8,375 nt of DNA from Eggerthellaceae bacterium UBA3686 (GTDB lineage Bacteria > Actinomycetota > Coriobacteriia > Coriobacteriales > Eggerthellaceae). Each line of letters starts with the position of its first letter. Position 1 is the stretch's first letter. Both the position numbers and the translations under genes were made by a program. The notes below the pieces were generated by a model. That model worked only from the letters and a program-made list of their open reading frames with translations, was not told where the DNA came from and ran no database searches. The stretch covers positions 1-8,375 of the forward strand of contig DFIX01000030.1 in assembly GCA_002371495.1 (NCBI GenBank). Direction: 5' to 3'. Of this stretch, positions 4,490-8,375 are shown piece by piece.

Positions 4490-6919
4490 TTAGTTCCCTC
4501 CTTCGCACTTGCGGACATCTACGAGGTCGTCCCAGAACGTCTCATGCGCAGCGGCGACGGGCATGGTAAGCGTTGGGGGCATGACGCCCTTGAACGGCGC
4601 ATCCACCAGCACGCCGAATCGCCGTGAGAAAGCGTCCTTGGTCTCCGCCGTGCTGAGCGCGCTGCTCAAAGCTGTTGGCGGGTCGGTGGGGTAGTAACGG
4701 CTGTCGTAGGCGTACCATACATGGGCCATGCCCTCGGGGAACATCTGGCTTAGATGCGCCTTGACCTTGACGGCACCCTTCTCGTTGAAGACCTCGCAAT
4801 CGTCTCCCTCGCGAATTCCGCGTTCGGCCGCAGTTGCCGGGTTCAAGCCCACAGTCGACTGCTTTCCGCCGATTATGCGCAGCTCCGGAATCTCGGTGAA
4901 CTGCGACTGCATATAGAAACGGTGCCTGCCGGGGTAGTACTGCAACGGGTATTTCTTCGCCTTCTCGCGTTGTTCGATCCATTGCGGTTCCATGTACTTC
5001 GCCAGAGCGCAGTCGATGTCGGCCATTTCCTCGCGATAGAACTCGATCTTGCCCGAAGCAGTGCCGAATTCCAGCGTGGCCCAGCAATCTTCGAAAGCGA
5101 TATCCGGCACGTTGAAGCGGATGATCTTCTCCTCGCGCAAACGCTCGAGCGTCACCTTGGGCTCGATGGAGGTGAACGCCGGATCGCCGGTTTCCAGGCG
5201 CAGGCGCAGCCAATAATCCGCGTCGTGGTCGAAGTAGGCCGCGTTGCTCAGGCCGCGCGTGAGACCGCGCCAGATTTGGGTCGGGTCCATGGTCTCGCCC
5301 ATCGGCTCGATGGCCGGCTCGTTTAGGATGATGCAATCACCGAGGCCCGAGATGATCTCTTCGCGCTCGAAGATCGTTGCGCTCGGAAGCACGTAGTCGG
5401 CGAACATCACCGTATCGGTCATGCGGATCTCGCCCACCACGATGAGCTCGAGTTTCGGCAGGAAGCGCTTGGCCCACAGCTCTCGGTTCGGCCAGTTCTG
5501 CACCGGGTTCGAATAGGGATTCAAGAGCACGGTGTACTTCTGGCCCTCGTAGTTCGGGTCCTCGAACGATGCAAGGATGTCGTCGATCGAGGTCTTCACA
5601 CCCTTTTGCAGGGCGGATGCCATGCCATCGGGACAGTACAGCGCAAGATCGTTCAGAGGCGGTGCGAATCCATGGCCCTGGGCGGCGAAATTGATGCGAC
5701 CCGCCTTGGTCTTCATGTTGCCGCTGAGCACTGCCAGCAGGTTGACGGCGCGGCCGGCCATGCCGGCGCCCTTCAAGCGGATGCCGTAATTGAAGAAAAT
5801 TGCCGACTTAGGCGTATGGTCCAGATACACGTGGATGAAATCGAGGCAAACCTGCGCGGGAACGCCGGTCACCTTCTCCTGGCTTTCCGGAGTCCACTGG
5901 GCGACGGAAGCCTTCAGCTTGCAGAATACCGTCTCGCAAGGCACGCCGTTCAGCTCGTAGCGGCCGAGCAGGTCGGGTTGTGCTCCTTCGAACGAATACT
6001 GGCCGCGCGGGACGTACATGAGCGCGCCGGTCTCGTCGACGCACACGTAGTTCGGGCTGTCGTTGCCCTCGATGTCCTTCTCGCGTAGGAACAGGCCATT
6101 ATCGGCGCGCACGAGGAACGGAGCCACGGTGCGCTCGCTCAGGAATTGCACGTCGTAGCGCTTTTCCTGGATCATCACGTTGACCATTGCAAGTGCCAAC
6201 GCGGCATCCGTGCCGCTCTTCACGGCAATGAATTGGTCGCACTTGGCAGCGCATGCGTCGAAGATGACGCCTACGTCGATAAGCTTCGTCCCGGCCTGCT
6301 GCAAATCAACGAGAAGGCGGGTGGTGCCCGCAGCACGCGACCAGCCGATGGGGGCTCCGCCCCAAACAAGCAGCACCTCCGGTTGCTCTTCGCGCCAAAC
6401 GGACGTGTTGCAGTTCATGTACGAGATGAAATTGCCGTAGTCGATGTTCACAGGGTAGTTCGATGCTTGGTCGACGCCCGGCCACTCGAGCATGGTGCAG
6501 TCGTAAGTATGGATGAAGCGCCTCGTGAGCGAGATGGTCGGCGAGCCGTTGTAGTTGTTCGGGATGCCGCATAGGAAGGTGTTCATGATTACCGTGCGCG
6601 GGCCGTACATCTCGGTAAGCTCGTTTATCTTAGCGTCGATTTCGGTGAAAGCCTGATCCCAGCTGATCTGCTCGAATTTGCCTTCGCCGCGTTCGCCGAC
6701 GCGCTTCAGCGGGTGCAGGATGCGTTCTTTGAGATAGGGGAACTTGCCTGCCAGTGCGCCCCTCTGGCAAATCATGTAGCGCTCTGCGTCGTGTCCTTTG
6801 AGGATGGTCCTCTCGGTGCGGATGATCTTCCCGTCTTTGGTATACGTTTTCAGAGGGCATCGTTCGTGGCACCCGATGCCTTGACAATGGTTGTAGGTGA
6901 TTTTATAACCCTCGTCCAT
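4490..6919 (-). CDS. Molybdopterin oxidoreductase, DMSO reductase superfamily catalytic subunit
   Basis: An 809-residue protein from the ATG at 6919 (MDEGYKITYNHC), preceded by AGAGG at seven bases. The N-terminal [4Fe-4S] motif is Cys12, 17, 21 and 51 (C-x4-C-x3-C-x29-C). The molybdopterin-binding core follows (LLVWGGAPIGWSRAAG, then VKSGTDAALALAM with GTD at 236-238). The C-terminal molydopterin-binding domain starts near residue 665 (VGLNPATAAERGIREGD at about 690-706). There is no twin-arginine signal peptide, so it should act in the cytoplasm. The superfamily includes DMSO, nitrate and thiosulfate reductases, acetylene hydratase and gut catechol dehydroxylases. The pairing with a small Fe-S protein and a nearby LysR gene resembles dehydroxylase operons of Eggerthellaceae, but the substrate cannot be read from sequence and I could not assign the residue that binds molybdenum. 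First gene of a two-gene operon. Confidence 0.93.
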   Translation of the reverse strand: MDEGYKITYNHCQGIGCHERCPLKTYTKDGKIIRTERTILKGHDAERYMICQRGALAGKFPYLKERILHPLKRVGERGEGKFEQISWDQAFTEIDAKINELTEMYGPRTVIMNTFLCGIPNNYNGSPTISLTRRFIHTYDCTMLEWPGVDQASNYPVNIDYGNFISYMNCNTSVWREEQPEVLLVWGGAPIGWSRAAGTTRLLVDLQQAGTKLIDVGVIFDACAAKCDQFIAVKSGTDAALALAMVNVMIQEKRYDVQFLSERTVAPFLVRADNGLFLREKDIEGNDSPNYVCVDETGALMYVPRGQYSFEGAQPDLLGRYELNGVPCETVFCKLKASVAQWTPESQEKVTGVPAQVCLDFIHVYLDHTPKSAIFFNYGIRLKGAGMAGRAVNLLAVLSGNMKTKAGRINFAAQGHGFAPPLNDLALYCPDGMASALQKGVKTSIDDILASFEDPNYEGQKYTVLLNPYSNPVQNWPNRELWAKRFLPKLELIVVGEIRMTDTVMFADYVLPSATIFEREEIISGLGDCIILNEPAIEPMGETMDPTQIWRGLTRGLSNAAYFDHDADYWLRLRLETGDPAFTSIEPKVTLERLREEKIIRFNVPDIAFEDCWATLEFGTASGKIEFYREEMADIDCALAKYMEPQWIEQREKAKKYPLQYYPGRHRFYMQSQFTEIPELRIIGGKQSTVGLNPATAAERGIREGDDCEVFNEKGAVKVKAHLSQMFPEGMAHVWYAYDSRYYPTDPPTALSSALSTAETKDAFSRRFGVLVDAPFKGVMPPTLTMPVAAAHETFWDDLVDVRKCEGGN

Positions 6920-6947
6920 CCCAGATCCTCTCTCTAAAAACCTGCAA

Positions 6948-6966
6948 TGACTAGTAGCTACTGTCA
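6948..6966. promoter_or_regulatory. Near-perfect palindrome (candidate operator) ahead of the molybdoenzyme gene
   Basis: The sequence TGACTAGTAGCTACTGTCA is a palindrome of TGAC, AGTAGCTACT and GTCA arms, interrupted by one extra T at 6952. It lies 29-47 bases upstream of the molybdoenzyme ATG, directly downstream of the candidate -10 and over the expected transcription start. This position suits a repressor or other dimeric regulator. A second short palindrome, ATGATCAT, adjoins it at 6966-6973. Confidence 0.45.
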
Positions 6967-6968
6967 TG

Positions 6969-6997
6969 ATCATAGGAATCTGGCGGGTGTATGGGAA
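6969..6997 (-). promoter_or_regulatory. Candidate sigma-70 promoter of the molybdoenzyme operon
   Basis: On the minus strand, TTCCCA (6997-6992, four of six matches to TTGACA), a 17-base spacer, and TATGAT (6974-6969, five of six matches to TATAAT). Transcription would begin near 6962 and leave a leader of about 40 bases containing the palindrome at 6948-6966. The -35 is weak, as expected for a regulated promoter. Confidence 0.45.
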
Positions 6998-7257
6998 ATG
7001 CCGAAATGGCGCGAAGGGCGCCCTGGGCTATTCCGGATTAGAATCGATAGCGTGGGGGATGATTCCATTTTCTTCTGCGCGGGCTGGGACAAGCGCCGAG
7101 CAGGGGCGGTAATCCCTTCTCTGATCGGTAAACGAAACGGCCGTCGGCAAGATGTGCGGAAGACGACCTCTGGCGCTGTCGGCGCACAATTACAAGCTCT
7201 CAAATGTGTTTTTTCAAGCTCTGGAAGGTTTTGTGGCAGAAATAGGCTTCCTCGCGC
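6998..7257. other. Intergenic region between macro-domain and molybdoenzyme genes
   Basis: With 6920-6997 this completes a 338-base gap without a gene. I see no coding sequence with a plausible ribosome site, no RNA gene and no T-tailed terminator after the macro-domain gene. Only small hairpins are visible, for example GGCGC/GCGCC at 7008-7022. Upstream regulator sites for the molybdoenzyme operon could lie here, but none can be identified. Confidence 0.5.
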
Positions 7258-7782
7258 TCAGGATTGCCTCGCCTCTACAAGCACCCGCTCCCCAAGCTCG
7301 AGCGACGAGTCGCTCAAAACGCAGAACACGACGTCGGGGCCGCTCTCGCCGAGCTCGTCGAGCTTCGCTCGGCACGCGCCCACGGCCACGCGCCAGGCGG
7401 CTTCCTTCGGGTAGCCGAATATGCCCGACGATACGAGCGGGAAGGCGACCGATGCGCACCCTTTCTCCGCTGCGAGCTCGATTGCCCGGGCGTAGCAGCT
7501 CGCGAGCTGCTCCTCCTCGCCCTCGCCGCCGCCGCGCCACACGGGCCCTACGGCGTGGATGACGTAGCGAGCCGCGAGCGCGAACCCGGGCGTGATGACG
7601 GCGTCGCCCGTGTCGCAGTGCCCGATCGCGTCGCACGCCGCCTGCAGCTCGGCGCGCCCGGCCGCCTCGAAGATGGCGCCGCACACGCCGCCTCCCGCCC
7701 GCAGGCCCTCGTTGGCCGCGTTCACCACGGCGTCGGTTTCCATGCTCGCTATGTCGCCCTTCACGATCGATATCGTGCCCAT
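7258..7782 (-). CDS. Macro-domain protein (ADP-ribose-binding, possible hydrolase)
   Basis: A 174-residue single-domain protein from the ATG at 7782, with AAAGGG six bases upstream; a GTG start five codons earlier is less likely. Macro domains bind ADP-ribose, and many remove ADP-ribose from proteins or hydrolyse O-acetyl-ADP-ribose. Visible motifs are VKGDI at 7-11, VVNAANEGL at 19-27, the glycine loop GGGVCGAIF at 30-38, a central YVIHAVGPVW strand and the PLVSSGIFGYP phosphate loop. It lacks signal peptide and membrane segments, so it is cytoplasmic. In MacroD/YmdB-type enzymes the glycine loop usually reads GGVDGAI; here Cys34 replaces the catalytic Asp, so activity may be altered or the protein may act as a reader. 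It is transcribed alone, divergent from the helicase fragment. GC content is higher than in the genes to its left. The family call is firm; the biological target is unknown. Confidence 0.92.
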   Translation of the reverse strand: MGTISIVKGDIASMETDAVVNAANEGLRAGGGVCGAIFEAAGRAELQAACDAIGHCDTGDAVITPGFALAARYVIHAVGPVWRGGGEGEEEQLASCYARAIELAAEKGCASVAFPLVSSGIFGYPKEAAWRVAVGACRAKLDELGESGPDVVFCVLSDSSLELGERVLVEARQS

Positions 7783-7797
7783 CTGCGACCCTTTCAC

Positions 7798-7809
7798 TTA
7801 GCTAGCTAA
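7798..7809. promoter_or_regulatory. 12-base perfect palindrome upstream of the macro-domain gene
   Basis: TTAGCTAGCTAA is a perfect palindrome 16-27 bases upstream of the macro-domain ATG, just upstream of its ribosome site. It could be an operator or transcript-start element, but a 12-base palindrome can also be chance. The core TAGCTA is shared with the palindrome at 6948-6966. Confidence 0.25.
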
Positions 7810-7848
7810 ACGCCGATATCAGTCACTAAAGGTATAGCAAGAAACTAG

Positions 7849-8375
7849 GATCCTGGAAAGAGGGCGGAGACGCCGCAGGAGCTGCGCCAGAAGGTCGTAA
7901 ACCGCAACCAGTCCTCGAATAAGGCGCGCATACTAGCGGGATACTGCTGGAACTGGCCGAAATCCGGGCGGTCCGACACCAACGCGCACGAGATAAAGAT
8001 CGGAGATTTCGAGATAAGCTGGAACCTCGAGGGAGGGGACGCGTTCGCCATCAGCCCTACGTCGATCAACGAGGCCGGGTGCATCCACACGACCCAGGGG
8101 CTCGAGTTCGAGTACGTGGGTGTCATCATCGGCGACGACCTGCGCTACGAGGGCGGGCACCTGGTTGCCGACTACAGGAAGCGCGCGAAGACCGACCAGT
8201 CGATCAAGGGCCTGAAGAAGCTCGAGCAAGAGGACCCCGAGCGGGCGCACCACCTGGCTGACGAGATCATAAAGAACACGTACCGAACGTTGATGACCCG
8301 CGGCATGAAGGGCTGCTACGTGTACGCGACCGATCCTGCCCTGCGCGAGTACCTGAGCGGGCGAGTGGGGAAGGC
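7849..8375 (+). pseudogene. 5'-truncated DUF2075 (Schlafen group 3-like) DNA/RNA helicase gene
   Basis: The frame is open from after a TAG at 7846-7848 to the window end (175 codons), starting DPGKRAETPQELRQKVV without a start codon; the first in-frame ATG is near 8293. It matches the C-terminal half of DUF2075 proteins. The motif GCIHTTQGLEFEYVGVI at 8077-8127 and the segment NTYRTLMTRGMKGCYVY at 8275-8325 correspond to the late helicase motifs, including the arginine region near the ATP site. The usual N-terminal half with the Walker A P-loop and DEAD-like motif is absent, and no part of it occurs elsewhere in the window. Alone this fragment cannot be an active ATPase. The frame continues across the identical 25-base window ends to the TAG at 51-53. 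It may be a decayed gene, or an intact gene cut by a misassembly near the GGATCC at 7848-7853. Confidence 0.8.
8351..8375 (+). repeat. 25-base terminal direct repeat, identical to window bases 1-25
   Basis: Bases 8351-8375 are identical to bases 1-25 (beginning ACCTGAGCGGGCGAGTGGGG). Both copies lie in the same reading frame of the DUF2075 gene. A 25-base exact match at both ends is not expected by chance; it usually marks a circularly closed contig with overlapping ends or a collapsed repeat. Confidence 0.9.

Noticed and set aside
4754..5326. Plus-strand open frame (190 residues) inside the molybdoenzyme gene
   Set aside because: No ribosome site or recognisable motif; it mirrors the conserved C-terminal domain of the enzyme on the other strand.
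7264..7809. Plus-strand open frame (181 residues) opposite the macro-domain gene
   Set aside because: Its composition is Arg/Ala/His-rich shadow coding; the minus strand carries unmistakable macro-domain motifs in the same span.
1..8375. Small plasmid or phage genome
   Set aside because: Despite matching ends, no replication initiator, relaxase, integrase, capsid or packaging gene is present, so the ends are reported without calling a replicon.

Overview
The window looks like DNA from an anaerobic gut actinobacterium of the class Coriobacteriia (Eggerthella/Gordonibacter/Adlercreutzia group). This is inferred from the moderately high GC, the Shine-Dalgarno-led genes, and a cytoplasmic-type molybdopterin oxidoreductase with a small ferredoxin-like partner beside a LysR regulator, an arrangement typical of that group. 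No rRNA, tRNA, transposase, integrase, replication protein or CRISPR array was found, and the taxonomic call was made by eye.

Layout, left to right. (1) 1-53: the last codons of a DUF2075-type helicase gene. (2) 147-2093 (+): a large protein with a glutamine-rich N-terminus, a zinc ribbon, a DUF4041 domain, a coiled coil and a C-terminal GIY-YIG-like (MUG113/T5orf172) nuclease domain; this is the most interesting gene here. (3) 2094-2392: a non-coding stretch with several strong inverted repeats, including a possible pseudoknot. It leads into two short, closely coupled genes (+): a 56-residue membrane protein and a 95-residue lipocalin-like protein. (4) 2966-3928 (-): a LysR-family regulator, convergent with those genes. 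(5) 4078-6919 (-): a two-gene operon for an 809-residue molybdopterin oxidoreductase and a 136-residue two-cluster Fe-S protein. It ends at a strong 13-bp-stem hairpin terminator and starts at a plausible promoter overlapped by a near-perfect palindrome. (6) 7258-7782 (-): a macro-domain (ADP-ribose-binding) protein. (7) 7849-8375 (+): the C-terminal half of a DUF2075 helicase without its ATP-binding N-terminal half.

The last 25 bases of the window are identical to the first 25, and the helicase reading frame continues across the join to a stop at 51-53. The sequence is therefore either a circularly closed contig of about 8350 bp or a segment bounded by a direct repeat. Since there is no replication gene and the content is chromosome-like, a collapsed repeat or assembly loop is at least as likely as a real circular element.

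Functionally there are two blocks. The middle (LysR, Fe-S protein, molybdoenzyme) looks like an inducible reductive metabolism module: the Fe-S protein passes electrons to the molybdoenzyme, and the LysR protein probably senses the substrate. The outer part, joined across the window ends (macro domain, DUF2075 fragment, DUF4041/GIY-YIG nuclease), has the character of an accessory or phage-defence neighbourhood. The DUF4041 plus GIY-YIG arrangement matches what I recall of the SNIPE anti-phage nuclease family, but here the N-terminus is a glutamine-rich segment plus zinc ribbon rather than a membrane anchor.
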